Source: Mucilaginibacter sabulilitoris (lineage in GTDB: Bacteria; Bacteroidota; Bacteroidia; Sphingobacteriales; Sphingobacteriaceae). From it: 64,000 nt of DNA. Both the position numbers and the translations under genes were made by a program. The notes beneath the pieces are model-generated. The model saw nothing but the letters and a program-made list of their open reading frames with translations, searched no databases and was not told the origin of the DNA. The DNA lies in contig NZ_CP139558.1 in the NCBI RefSeq assembly GCF_034262375.1, positions 3,658,001 to 3,722,000 of the forward strand, read 5' to 3'. Each line of letters starts with the position of its first letter. The stretch's first letter is position 1. Positions 46,401 through 54,859 of the stretch are shown here, piece after piece.

Positions 46401-46785
46401 TAATCTGTCCTATAACCGATTTGGTAAACGCATCGTTTTTGCCTCTCCAGACAGGGGTGAAGATGAATATGAAAACCCGCGTAACCTGCTTGATCTTCAG
46501 GTAAGCTATAAGTTCCTGAAACAAAAACGCGCCGAGTTAAAGCTTAATGTAAACGATTTACTGAACCAGGAACAGCTTTTTTATAAAAACCAATTTGATG
46601 AAGGCAACCCCTTAGGATTTCCCGCGCGATCAACATCCGTAGAGCGGTATCCCGGTGAAGGCGAAGCTTTGCAGCCCGGGCAAAAAGACCCCAAAGGAAC
46701 TTCCTATAACAAAGATTACGATATGGTAGTACGCCGCTACAAATTCGGCACTACGTACAGTGTCAATTTTATTTATCGCTTTTAA
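43486..46785 (+). CDS. TonB-dependent receptor with STN domain (FecA-like signalling type)
   Basis: From ATG 43486 the protein has 1099 residues. A GTG at 43426 lies inside the hairpin and is rejected. Signal peptide about 1-34, STN domain about 45-110 (SDYNFFYDREAAKKLPVN), carboxypeptidase-like domain (ITGRVLDEKGETLPSANIRI) and plug (SDNKYVVIRGLSDRYNNVLL, FTGGLVQIETKDIPD). The barrel ends YSVNFIYRF. There is no SusD partner; two lipoprotein genes follow instead. The plug sequence is closer to TonB receptors of the iron/vitamin/protein class than to SusC. Confidence 0.93.
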   Translation: MCKTTKLNIFFIGKPCLLAISLAIALFINPVSGQSAATKKAKENLIELNIYNSNLNNVLTIIKSQSDYNFFYDREAAKKLPVNRLIFTKTPIHEVLRKMREILPLQYDVLNNEISVRIETPEQFNRRKMQEQPGKITGRVLDEKGETLPSANIRIVQLNRSLQSGTDGTYQLSVEPGTYTIEVSYIGYQTKQITGVVVRPGQNTPLNILLTMDSKALNTVVITSSYKKASVEGLYARQKNNAAVSDGITSEQISRTPDNNTAQVLKRISGLQVSDNKYVVIRGLSDRYNNVLLNGALLPSSEPNRRNFAFDMVPSAILDRIVVNKTATPDLTGEFTGGLVQIETKDIPDTSFYQVTIGTGFNTQSTGNNMYGLDRGKDAWIGFASDIHKKPEGMTFGEYNELESKVNHNTPAKDPIRQQMHQFLGSIPDNWKLKRYTADPIQNYQFQMGQVFSFKNNSRLGLVAALTYRNEQNIENRSLHSPFFDYTGTANSFVTTIGGSFNVGYQFGKNKITWQNTYNHRFSDNLWKYTGIDIDNSNLRQDSYSNVTIISQLFQSQLGGEHTLSKNGIKVDWFASAGRVDRDQPYSRLVSRNNGRANGDGNNLPADYLIIDLGDLRLRNGNLFYSELNEKIYNWAANIQAPFRLLNLGQTFKAGYQGKYRTADFDADLYRMYAFSDAGSFDGLAYDKILNQKNFATKLYLHSINTSGLEVPTARSSDGYDGFQRLNAFYGMLDLKPLKKLRIIGGLRAEKNDQNVHDFVFNPQTQHPERQLITNKQTDWLPSVNAIYSITDKLNFRAAWYKSVARPDLRELSSFSYWDYDLFATVSGAPLHTTKTENADLRLEYYPSPGEVISVSGFYKNFHNPIELMYIPSSGGGGVSYYYRNLQSALDRGLEVDLRKSLNFINSASDFLSNLYISGNFTWLNANISFYPNDAVDSLGKPVYPKRDRPLAGQSPYIINGGLLYTGKSFGVNLSYNRFGKRIVFASPDRGEDEYENPRNLLDLQVSYKFLKQKRAELKLNVNDLLNQEQLFYKNQFDEGNPLGFPARSTSVERYPGEGEALQPGQKDPKGTSYNKDYDMVVRRYKFGTTYSVNFIYRF

Positions 46786-46895
46786 TGTCAAATCAATATA
46801 ATGTTAAACTTAAATCAAAAACCATGTAAATGTAAATGAGAAACAACAATGAAGACAGCTCATTGAAAATCAAAAACACTACAAAATTTATTACT

Positions 46896-48362
46896 ATGAA
46901 AAAAATTATTAAAAGTTTAGCTTTTGCCCTGCTAATCGGGGTAACAGTAGCAGGATGTAAGAAAGCTGAAAATTCAGATGATTCTGCATCAACAACCGGA
47001 GATTTTGATAAATCAAGCAGCGCTTATCTTGACAGCCGTACCGTACCTACAACAGTAGCTACCGTTCCCAGTGTAATTAGCGGCGCTGTAACTTTAAATG
47101 CCAGTACTGAATGGATAATTGACGGCCCTACTTATGTTGTTGCCGGCGGTACACTGACCATTCAGCCAGGTACTTTTATCAAAGGTAAAAAAAACAGCAC
47201 TTCGGGTAACCCATCTTTTCTTTTGGTTGCTAAGGGTGGTAAGCTGATTGCAAATGGTACAACAGCTCTTCCTATCGTTTTCACATCTGATCAGGCTCCT
47301 TGCTCTCGCAATGCAGGTGATTGGGGTGGCGTTGTACTTTTGGGTAATGGTATCACCAACGTAGCTACTACAACCGTTATTGAAGGTATCCTGCCAAGCT
47401 ATGTTACTTCTCGTGGTTTGCCATATCCGTCAACTATTGAGTACGGCGGCAGCAGTGAGGCAGATGCAGCAAATGCCAGCAGCCTTAAAAATATACGTAT
47501 TGAGTTTGCCGGTAAAATACTTTCTGCTGATAACGAACTTAATGCTTTAACTTTAGGTGCTGTTGGTTCGGCTACAACCCTTGAGCATATTCAGGCTTCA
47601 TGGGGTGCTGATGACAGTTTTGAATTTTTTGGCGGATCTGTGAATGCTAAATTCCTGATCAGCTATGGTGCTAATGATGATGATTTTGACTTTGATAATG
47701 GCTATCAGGGTTCAATTCAGTATGCTGTAGGCGTAAGACTGCCTACTATCGGGCCATACTCAGCAAATCCAAATGGTATTGAATGTAATAACGATACCGA
47801 TTTTCCTGTGGTTAATACAAGAAAAACTCATCCTGTATTGTCAAACTTTACCTTGCTTGGCCATTCAGCTACAAGCGGACCCGCTGGTGGTGCTGGTGTA
47901 GTATTCCGTCAAACTACAGAGTTTACCATGGTTAATTCGGTAATTGGTGGTTGGGGCCTTGGTGCAAATACTACTGCTGCTACTTCAGGAGTATCATCAA
48001 ACAATTATATCCAGGCGTTTACTACGGTTAAATCCGGTACCGTTGCATTTAATGTAAACACATCAAATGTTGGCACCCCGGCCAATAATTTCTTAAAACT
48101 GGCTAATCCGTTTAATCTTACCACTGTTTGTACAGCTAATGCCACTCCTGATTTCCGGTTCCGCTTAACTCCGCCGCCGGCATCTCCTGCAAACGGCCCG
48201 TCACTTAATCCATCACCAAGTGTAACTCACCCGGGTGGTGTTTTCCCTGCTGCCAGCTCAATGGACGACAATGCTTATATCGGCGCTTTCGTAAATGCAG
48301 CAGGTACTCGTTGGGATGTACCGGTTTGGGTATCATACGCTCCTCAAACCAATCCTTACTAA
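46896..48362 (+). CDS. Surface lipoprotein with beta-helix-like repeats
   Basis: From ATG 46896 the product has 488 residues. The lipobox is GVTVAGC (Cys about 20). The body reads VVAGGTLTIQPGTFIKGKKN, SFLLVAKGGKLIANGT, PIVFTSDQA, GDWGGVVLLGNG, LNALTLGAVGSATTLEHIQA and DDSFEFFGGSVNAKFL. This is a known Bacteroidota family of secreted, probably right-handed beta-helix proteins that often accompany TonB receptors; function unknown. The earlier GTG/ATG at 46836 would place the signal peptide internally and is not used. Confidence 0.85.
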   Translation: MKKIIKSLAFALLIGVTVAGCKKAENSDDSASTTGDFDKSSSAYLDSRTVPTTVATVPSVISGAVTLNASTEWIIDGPTYVVAGGTLTIQPGTFIKGKKNSTSGNPSFLLVAKGGKLIANGTTALPIVFTSDQAPCSRNAGDWGGVVLLGNGITNVATTTVIEGILPSYVTSRGLPYPSTIEYGGSSEADAANASSLKNIRIEFAGKILSADNELNALTLGAVGSATTLEHIQASWGADDSFEFFGGSVNAKFLISYGANDDDFDFDNGYQGSIQYAVGVRLPTIGPYSANPNGIECNNDTDFPVVNTRKTHPVLSNFTLLGHSATSGPAGGAGVVFRQTTEFTMVNSVIGGWGLGANTTAATSGVSSNNYIQAFTTVKSGTVAFNVNTSNVGTPANNFLKLANPFNLTTVCTANATPDFRFRLTPPPASPANGPSLNPSPSVTHPGGVFPAASSMDDNAYIGAFVNAAGTRWDVPVWVSYAPQTNPY

Positions 48363-48407
48363 ACATGATTCTTGTTTAACAACATATTGACCATCATTAA
48401 AAGAACA

Positions 48408-48431
48408 CCCGGGACGAAACCTCGTCCCGGG
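48408..48431 (+). terminator. Hairpin between the two lipoprotein genes
   Basis: CCCGGGACGA and TCGTCCCGGG form a 10-bp stem with a 4-base loop, followed by TTTATT. It lies 46 bp after the beta-helix lipoprotein and 14 bp before the next ATG, so it may reduce readthrough to the second lipoprotein. Confidence 0.65.
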
Positions 48432-48444
48432 TTTATTAAAAAAT

Positions 48445-49233
48445 ATGAAAAAATTAGATTTACTTTTTAAATTACTTACTTTATTAACTTTTATCGCTGC
48501 TACCGGTACTTCCTGCCAAAAAGGCAAGGATATACTTGGAGTAAGTTTCGGACAACTGAGAATTTCATCTGTTTTTTCGGGTAATGCTGCCCCGTTATTA
48601 GTTCAGGTTGATGGGAAGGTTAAAGACACACTCAGGGTGGATAAACCGAACACGAACAGCGCTATTATTCTGGAAGCAGGAAAACATAAACTTGTACTGA
48701 TTAACAGGACAACGAAAAAGGCACTTTCCACTACTACGGTTACCATAGCAGCTGCAAAAACCCTTAGTCTCCCCAAATTTTATTATACAGGTACCGCGGC
48801 TTTATTTGACGACCTTACCGTAAAACCAACCCGCGATAGTATGCTGGTGCGGATAGTTACATTAGACCCCGCCTTGCCCGATGTAATGGATTTGGAATTA
48901 AGTCTGTATGATTATGGATCAATCTATGTTCCATTGGCAACTAAAAAGATAAAAGGGGTGCGTAAAGATCGTTTCAGCGAATTTATAACACTCCCGAACC
49001 CGGCCAAACTTCTTCCTGATGTTGACGCATCATTTATTTTGTATGCAATAGAGGGATACGATTCTAATAATAAAAATAAAAAAGTAATGAGTATTGAAAA
49101 TGGTACCAATAGCTATATTTTGTTAAACAATTTTCAATATTTTGTTCCCAACGCCGTTGTTTCCATGGGTATTGGCCCCTACAATCAGGGTGTGCAGGAA
49201 CCTTTTACAATATTTGAACGGATAGCAAAATAA
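48445..49233 (+). CDS. Lipoprotein with DUF4397-like N-terminal part
   Basis: The 262-residue protein has a lipobox (ATGTSC, Cys about 24). A beta-rich body follows, starting GQLRISSVFSGNAAPLLVQV DG-type sequence, with AGKHKLVLINRTTKKAL, which resembles DUF4397 surface proteins. The C-terminal half is not recognised. It is last in the fecR-receptor-lipoprotein run and probably a surface accessory of the receptor. Confidence 0.8.
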   Translation: MKKLDLLFKLLTLLTFIAATGTSCQKGKDILGVSFGQLRISSVFSGNAAPLLVQVDGKVKDTLRVDKPNTNSAIILEAGKHKLVLINRTTKKALSTTTVTIAAAKTLSLPKFYYTGTAALFDDLTVKPTRDSMLVRIVTLDPALPDVMDLELSLYDYGSIYVPLATKKIKGVRKDRFSEFITLPNPAKLLPDVDASFILYAIEGYDSNNKNKKVMSIENGTNSYILLNNFQYFVPNAVVSMGIGPYNQGVQEPFTIFERIAK

Positions 49234-49250
49234 ATATTAAATAAAGATAA

Positions 49251-49479
49251 AGGGCTTATAAGACAGATGAGCCCTGTTTCAGATTAGGTTACTTTTAAGC
49301 TTTTGCCGAGTGAAGTAACACTTTTCAGAGCATCCCGGTTTAATTAAATCCGGGATGTTTATTAATAAGGCAAACAGTGCCTTGACTTATAAGAAGGCTT
49401 AATATTAAAATAACTTACGGTTCAAATTGTGATTGGCTGATAAAAAAGAAAGGCTCATCCAGACAGCGGATAAGCCTTT
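49251..49479. repeat. Two related hairpin segments (diverged repeat)
   Basis: A hairpin at 49251-49275 (AGGGCTTAT / ATGAGCCCT, loop AAGACAG) and one at 49449-49479 (AAAGGCTCATCC / GGATAAGCCTTT, loop AGACAGC) share stem and loop sequence. Each is followed about 40-50 bases later by CTTTTGCCGARTG. This looks like a short duplicated non-coding unit, 198 bp apart. Confidence 0.45.
49331..49357 (+). terminator. Hairpin terminator downstream of the lipoprotein operon
   Basis: CATCCCGG and CCGGGATG form an 8-bp stem around an AT-rich centre, followed by TTTATT. Confidence 0.6.
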
Positions 49480-49644
49480 ATACTATGATCCAAACATCAG
49501 TTTTTAACTTTTGCCGAATGGTTGCGAAGGTACAAAAAAGTGTGAAAATTAATTGTTATATCTGTATGTTTTTGTGCTTTATCGCCCGGGAATAATTTTA
49601 TACTTAATACGATTTTTTAGTAACTAATTGGCTATAAATTAAAC

Positions 49645-49676
49645 AAATAGGCCCGTTCAAATGAGCGGGCCTATTT
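49645..49676 (-). terminator. Terminator of the sigma-factor gene
   Basis: AAATAGGCCCG and CGGGCCTATTT form an 11-bp stem, 22 bp beyond the stop of the minus-strand sigma gene. On the minus strand the arm ends in ATTT and then G/T-rich sequence. It may also serve transcripts from the other side. Confidence 0.65.
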
Positions 49677-49697
49677 TGTTTATGATCATTATCGTAA

Positions 49698-50258
49698 TTA
49701 TCGTCCCAGCAAGAACAATAATAAAATCACTATCAGTTTGGTAATACCGTAAATGGAGCGGATCTCATACTTTATTGCGCGGGTAGCCTTAGTTAAATGA
49801 TTATCTACTGTTTTGTAAGAAATATGAAGTTTTTTCCCTATTGATTTGTAACTTAATCCTTCTTCTTTAAATAACCGGTAAACTTCTCTTCTTTTTGTTG
49901 GCAGGCGATTAACTGCCTGGCTAAGCTGTAAGTGGTATTCTTTAAATTCCAGTTCATGTTCCAGATTTATGCCATTAGCTTCGCGAAAAATATCTCCTTC
50001 CAGCAACTCGCGTTTAATATTTCTTGAAATTTGTTTTATGGCATAATTCCTGGCATAAAAATATAGGAAGGGCATATAATCCTCTTGTTCTTCCTGCTCA
50101 TCCATTTTTACCCATAGTTTTAAATAAGCTTCCTGGATGGCATCATGAACAAGCTCGTCATTCTTTATAGAATTTAAAGTCTTATTTAGTTTGTCAAAAG
50201 TTGCCAGGTAAATAGTCTTGAAAATTTGCTCTTTATCTATAGTGCCTGTTGTTTTCAT
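49698..50258 (-). CDS. ECF RNA polymerase sigma factor with hydrophobic tail
   Basis: This 186-residue protein has region 2 (about 22-85: NDELVHDAIQEAYLKLWVKM) and region 4 (about 115-168: LPTKRREVYRLFKEEGLSYK then KLHISYKTVDNHL). A hydrophobic end (LIVILLLFLLGR) resembles the tail of the other sigma factor here. It lies convergent to the lipoprotein run and is the likely partner of the FecR at 42393-43385, although about 6 kb separates them. Confidence 0.93.
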   Translation of the reverse strand: MKTTGTIDKEQIFKTIYLATFDKLNKTLNSIKNDELVHDAIQEAYLKLWVKMDEQEEQEDYMPFLYFYARNYAIKQISRNIKRELLEGDIFREANGINLEHELEFKEYHLQLSQAVNRLPTKRREVYRLFKEEGLSYKSIGKKLHISYKTVDNHLTKATRAIKYEIRSIYGITKLIVILLLFLLGR

Positions 50259-50594
50259 GGTAGAGGTTTACAGCACTCAAGATAGAGAGCTTATATTAAC
50301 TCACTATTAAATTTTAGAAACGATTTTAACTATAAACAAAATGTCGGTTTTAAAGAAAGCTGGTCTGTTAAATAGGTCTCTTTAATCACCCCGACAATGC
50401 TATGTTTAACTTTACAGATGGGTATGTGAAACTTCCAAAAAAATAAGTTAGATAACTTCGATACCAATAAGCTGTACAAGCTCAGAATCAATATTACTTT
50501 ATTTACTTTTTATTAGTTATTTTAATCCGGATAATTAATTGTTGAAAAATGGAGGATGCACTCATGGCTGAGGTAAACTTCTGACAAAATACGA
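50259..50594. other. 336-bp divergent intergenic region
   Basis: It is AT-rich and should hold promoters for the sigma factor and the AraC gene. No clear operator or small gene is seen. Confidence 0.4.
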
Positions 50595-51485
50595 ATGTTA
50601 CATAATTACTTTAAATATTTAAACATTACGCCTATTGAGGAGCGTTGGGGTATGTTTGTTACGGCTGTGGGTTATTCAAAAGTTGAACCTAATGATAATT
50701 ATCCTAACCAAATACACCCGCAAAGTCATCATTTAACCTGGAACAGGGGGCGTATATTAAATGATTATTATATTGTTTTTATTTCAAAAGGTAAGGGCGT
50801 CTATGGTTCGGCGTTAACCGAACCAACTGATGTAACTGCTGGTACATGTTTTTTTCTGTATCCAGAGGTATGGCACCGGTATAAACCCGACCCTAAATCG
50901 GGTTGGGAAGAATATTGGGTTGGGTTTAACGGTTTTTATATAGAGCAATTAATGGCCAATGGTTTTTTTGACAAGCAAACCCCCTTTGTTTTTTTAGACT
51001 TAAATAAAGATATACTGATCATGTTCCGTAACTTAATTGAAGCTGTTCAGGCTTCTTTAACCGGTTATCCTCAGTATATTGCCGGTATTACCATGCAAAT
51101 TTTAGGACTCATCAATAATGTAGCCCATCATCATCAGGAATATAGTAATGACCCGGTCGGGAAATTAATATCAAAGGCAAAATTTATTATCCAGGAATCA
51201 TTTGAAGATGCCCTGGATATGGAAAAACTGGCCATGGAGCTGCCTATGGGGTATTCTTCTTTTCGTAAGGCTTTTAAACAAATTACCGGTGAATCGCCCA
51301 ATCAATACCATTTAAATTTACGGCTTTCAAGGGCTAAAGATCTGCTTACATCTACAGTTTTAAATATCAACGAAATAGCCTATCAAACCGGGTTTGAATC
51401 TGTTTTTTATTTTTCAAAATTGTTTAAAAAGAAAAATGGCGTTTCTCCAAATGCCTTTCGAAAAAACATCGATCAATCATTTTAA
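50595..51485 (+). CDS. AraC-family regulator of the carbohydrate locus
   Basis: The 296-residue protein has an N-terminal AraC_binding cupin (WNRGRILNDYYIVFISKGKG, FLYPEVWHRYKPD) and a C-terminal double HTH (about 195-290: ALDMEKLAMELPMGYSSFRK, INEIAYQTGFESVFYFSKLF). It is clearly paralogous to the regulator at 62601-63485. The last 9 bp overlap the convergent isomerase gene. Confidence 0.93.
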   Translation: MLHNYFKYLNITPIEERWGMFVTAVGYSKVEPNDNYPNQIHPQSHHLTWNRGRILNDYYIVFISKGKGVYGSALTEPTDVTAGTCFFLYPEVWHRYKPDPKSGWEEYWVGFNGFYIEQLMANGFFDKQTPFVFLDLNKDILIMFRNLIEAVQASLTGYPQYIAGITMQILGLINNVAHHHQEYSNDPVGKLISKAKFIIQESFEDALDMEKLAMELPMGYSSFRKAFKQITGESPNQYHLNLRLSRAKDLLTSTVLNINEIAYQTGFESVFYFSKLFKKKNGVSPNAFRKNIDQSF

Positions 51486-52295
51486 ACTATACCTGTCATT
51501 CAATAAATCTTTCATAAAGTTATTGATCGTGAACTGATCTACTACTGGCTTACCGGTAAAAGGAATGGCAGGCATGTATGGCACAGGGCCAAATTCTGTT
51601 GTAACAGGTAATACCTTAGTATTAACTTGTTTGTTGATAGCTACAATTTTATCCCACCAGCCAAGAAACTTATCCAAGGCATACTTCCATTCCGGTGCCC
51701 GGGGATCTGCAACCTGCGGCCCTTGTTCAAAACCAACACGCGCATGAACATGACGGCTTCGTTTAATAGCTTCATCAACAATGGTTGCAAAGTTTTCCAG
51801 CATACTTTCTGTAACGCATACCCAGTGCGAAAAATCTGCTGTTATATTAAAATCATTACGCAGTTCAAATATTGTATTGATCATTTGCGGAGAATATCCC
51901 AACCGCCCACGGTGCGTTTCGTGCGCGATAGTGATCCCTGTTTTTTCTGAAAACTCCTGTGCTGCATCCACAAGCTCCAGGTTTTGCCGTAATGAAAAAT
52001 AATCCCGGCCGGTATGAGAGTTGATCAGCAGCGGACCTGGCTCTGCGCATTGATAGAGGTTTTTAATAAATGATTGTTTAAGCTTTTTAAAAGTACTCCC
52101 TTCAGCGCTATGTTGATGGCTTACCATATACATTTCGTGCTGTTGCAAATAATCAAACAGAACGCGCTTATCATCCAGGTTATCCGGTATCCAGGTATCT
52201 ATTCCATCATATCTCGCTGTTCTTATCTTATCCAGAAATGTCTTTAACTCCAGGTGCTCATGTCCCCATAGCGGACTAAGTATCTTAATTTCCAT
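51477..52295 (-). CDS. Sugar isomerase/epimerase-like TIM barrel protein
   Basis: This 272-residue xylose-isomerase-like barrel begins MEIKILSPLWGHEHLELKTF and contains GITIAHETHRGRLGYSP (Glu/His), NITADFSHWVC (Asp/His), HVHARVGFEQGPQV (His) and PVTTEFGPVPYMP (Glu), a full set of likely metal ligands. It probably isomerises the sugar released by the neighbouring glycosidase. Its start overlaps the glycosidase gene by 11 bp, so the two are translationally coupled. Confidence 0.9.
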   Translation of the reverse strand: MEIKILSPLWGHEHLELKTFLDKIRTARYDGIDTWIPDNLDDKRVLFDYLQQHEMYMVSHQHSAEGSTFKKLKQSFIKNLYQCAEPGPLLINSHTGRDYFSLRQNLELVDAAQEFSEKTGITIAHETHRGRLGYSPQMINTIFELRNDFNITADFSHWVCVTESMLENFATIVDEAIKRSRHVHARVGFEQGPQVADPRAPEWKYALDKFLGWWDKIVAINKQVNTKVLPVTTEFGPVPYMPAIPFTGKPVVDQFTINNFMKDLLNDRYSLK

Positions 52296-54807
52296 AGCCG
52301 ATGCTCATCTTTTCTGAAGCTCCGCTAATGCGATGGGTTATTGAAATATCGCCTTTATCATCACTCTTTACCTTTTGAACCGCTTTTCCATTAATAGAAA
52401 CTATATAATTTGCATTCGGTTTCAATTGCTTAATAAGATAAGTGAGCGCTTTTGCCGACGGTTTGGTTGCTGTTTGCTGCCATTCCATTTTAACATTGCT
52501 CCATTGGCTTACGCTGATAGTTAACGGCTTGTCTGTTGTGATTTGTAAAGAAGCTACGGGATTGCTGCCGTTAAAATAGCTCAGTTGATTTTTGGTGGCG
52601 TTAAAGCCAAAGCTTTTATTACAAATAACCTTAAACTGTTGATTCGATACCGCATAGCTATCATTATCAAGGTTAACAGTTAAGCGCTGATCTCTGAAAT
52701 TATATTTCAGTGCAGTACCTTCAAGTTCCGGTGTAATATGCGGGTCGAGATAAAAGCGATTATACAATGGATTTACGCCGTAGATAGCTTGATATAACCC
52801 TACTATAGAAAGGCTGTTGCCAGACAAAATATCATCGCCCAGGCCATCCTGTTTCAGACGGCCATATCGTTGAAATGCAAGGCCATCTTTACTATACCGA
52901 TCCAGCACGTTTTTCACATACTTAACTGCCAATGCCGGGTTATAACTTGCATAGGCTTTAACCCCAACGGCTCCCCATGACAAAAACAAATCGCCATTTT
53001 CATATCCGGGGAAAGGCCATTGCCAGTCCTTACCTTCGCCGGGAGCATACGATGTCATAGCAAGCGGCCAAAAGAAAAGATTTTCCTTTTGCATTTGATT
53101 CTCAATATTATCAAGGATCAATTTTTTCCGGCTATCATCATCGCAAATATCATAGGCTATAGCCATAAAATTAACCGGAGTAACCATGTTGCGGCCGTGA
53201 ATGGTTTGGTCTTTGTCTCGCCAGTGAATATAACATTTGTTTTCGTCGTCCCAGAAACCACCCTGGCTGGTTGATTTGTTAAAGCTTGTTTTTAATTTGG
53301 CGGCAAAGTTTTCATAGTACTGTGCTTTAGTGTGATTATTTAGCTGGTTTTCAATATCAGCCCATTTTACGAGCGCGTGATAAAGATTGGCGTTGACAAA
53401 GGCATTTTCATACGATGCCCAGATAATGTCTATCCAATCGCTGCTTTGTTTTTGCGCCTGGTTATCTGTCATCATTTCGACAAGGCCGTTATTATTGCTG
53501 TCTCGTTTAAGTATCCAGTCTAAAGCTTTCTCGCATGATAGTTGATGGGTTTTTACCCACGCTTTATCCCCAGTCATATCATACAGCTCGGCAACGTTGG
53601 TTACGAAATCGGGGTTCGAATCCATGAGTATTCCCCATTGTGCTTCGTAAAAACCATATTTATTAAATTGCCCAGGCATGGCATCCTCATTGGTATAAGC
53701 CCATCGCGGGTACACCCGCCCGTCGGGTTTTATCGCATGGTCACGATAAAAATCAAGACAGCTCTTATAACCTTTCAAATAATTAGGGTCATTGATGCCT
53801 AAGCCAAGCTGAGCAATATACTGTTCGTGCAAGCACACAGGTCCGTAAGGGGTATGCCAGCTGTTGCCGCCAAAATGCAGCGAATCAATTACGCCAATTC
53901 GGGCAATTGTACTTAACACAGCATTTACCTGATCTCCATTTATCCCCGCCAGTTTACCGCGGCCATATTTGTCATTATAATCAAAATAGCTGAATGTTAA
54001 ACTTTGCGAACTTTTACCGGCTGGTATATTAAAAGCAGACCATACATCAGTGGCTTTCCGTATAAAACGGCGCCTGTTGGTGCCACTGTCTGTGCGTGGT
54101 AGCATTTCCTGGTTAGAAACAGTAACTGTATAAGCCAGTTTATTTTCATTTGTACGGGTATATTTCATCGCTACCTCTTTGCCCGGTGCGTCAACCGTTA
54201 TGTTTAAACCTATACCATTTTTGCTGTTCCAAAAGCTGGATGACCGGGTGTGAACACCGTAAGTGCATAGTGGCTCATTAAATAAATAAAACCAGGCCAA
54301 GCCACCGTAACCCTGATACGCCCCGTTCCAGGTATTGATGTCGTCAAAATTAAAAACGGGCATGGCCGCTTCATCTACCTTAACCTGTTTTGAGAGCTTT
54401 CTTTCAATAAGCCATTTTATGGATTTGTCTTTTTTTATAAAAGTCCAGCTCTCATTAATAGTTAAATCCTTATCGCCGTAACTGATACCGTCAATCTTGT
54501 AACTATCAGCGGTTTTTATTAGCACTGGATTACTTTTTAAATGCAATGAAGAATAAGTTATACCACCTGCTTTTATTGAAGTATAGATACCATCTGCACT
54601 GCTAATCACCTTTTTGCCGTTAATTACCAGCGATGTGACGCTCGCTTTGTTATTATAATTAAGCACCATGTTAAGCTTTGGTGTACTTATCGTAATTGTT
54701 TTAGGCTCGTCGGTTATTATTTTGTGAGTTGATTTTGCAGATCCGATTAATGGCTCCAGTATCGCTAAAAAAAATATCAGCTTAATATATACTCTTTTGA
54801 TAAACAT
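52285..54807 (-). CDS. Six-hairpin glycosidase-like secreted protein
   Basis: The 840-residue product has a signal peptide (about 1-23). An N-terminal beta-sandwich (about 30-290) is followed by an (alpha/alpha)6-type domain (about 300-680) with RWAYTNEDAMPGQFNKYGFY, WILKRDSNNNGLVEMMTDN, SDWIDIIWASYENAFVNANL and WAMT-like FFWPLAMTSYAPGEGKDWQW. The C-terminal beta-sandwich begins LKYNFRDQRLTVNLDNDSYA. Acidic residues in NEDAMPGQ and SDWID are candidate catalytic groups. The fold is shared by several GH families (GH63, GH78, GH95 and others), and the exact family is not assigned. It is in an operon with a PhyH enzyme upstream and the isomerase downstream. Confidence 0.82.
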   Translation of the reverse strand: MFIKRVYIKLIFFLAILEPLIGSAKSTHKIITDEPKTITISTPKLNMVLNYNNKASVTSLVINGKKVISSADGIYTSIKAGGITYSSLHLKSNPVLIKTADSYKIDGISYGDKDLTINESWTFIKKDKSIKWLIERKLSKQVKVDEAAMPVFNFDDINTWNGAYQGYGGLAWFYLFNEPLCTYGVHTRSSSFWNSKNGIGLNITVDAPGKEVAMKYTRTNENKLAYTVTVSNQEMLPRTDSGTNRRRFIRKATDVWSAFNIPAGKSSQSLTFSYFDYNDKYGRGKLAGINGDQVNAVLSTIARIGVIDSLHFGGNSWHTPYGPVCLHEQYIAQLGLGINDPNYLKGYKSCLDFYRDHAIKPDGRVYPRWAYTNEDAMPGQFNKYGFYEAQWGILMDSNPDFVTNVAELYDMTGDKAWVKTHQLSCEKALDWILKRDSNNNGLVEMMTDNQAQKQSSDWIDIIWASYENAFVNANLYHALVKWADIENQLNNHTKAQYYENFAAKLKTSFNKSTSQGGFWDDENKCYIHWRDKDQTIHGRNMVTPVNFMAIAYDICDDDSRKKLILDNIENQMQKENLFFWPLAMTSYAPGEGKDWQWPFPGYENGDLFLSWGAVGVKAYASYNPALAVKYVKNVLDRYSKDGLAFQRYGRLKQDGLGDDILSGNSLSIVGLYQAIYGVNPLYNRFYLDPHITPELEGTALKYNFRDQRLTVNLDNDSYAVSNQQFKVICNKSFGFNATKNQLSYFNGSNPVASLQITTDKPLTISVSQWSNVKMEWQQTATKPSAKALTYLIKQLKPNANYIVSINGKAVQKVKSDDKGDISITHRISGASEKMSIGYGN

Positions 54808-54859
54808 AGGTTGGTTATTTAATGGGAGATAAGGAATCGTAAAAGATAAAGTTAAGGGT

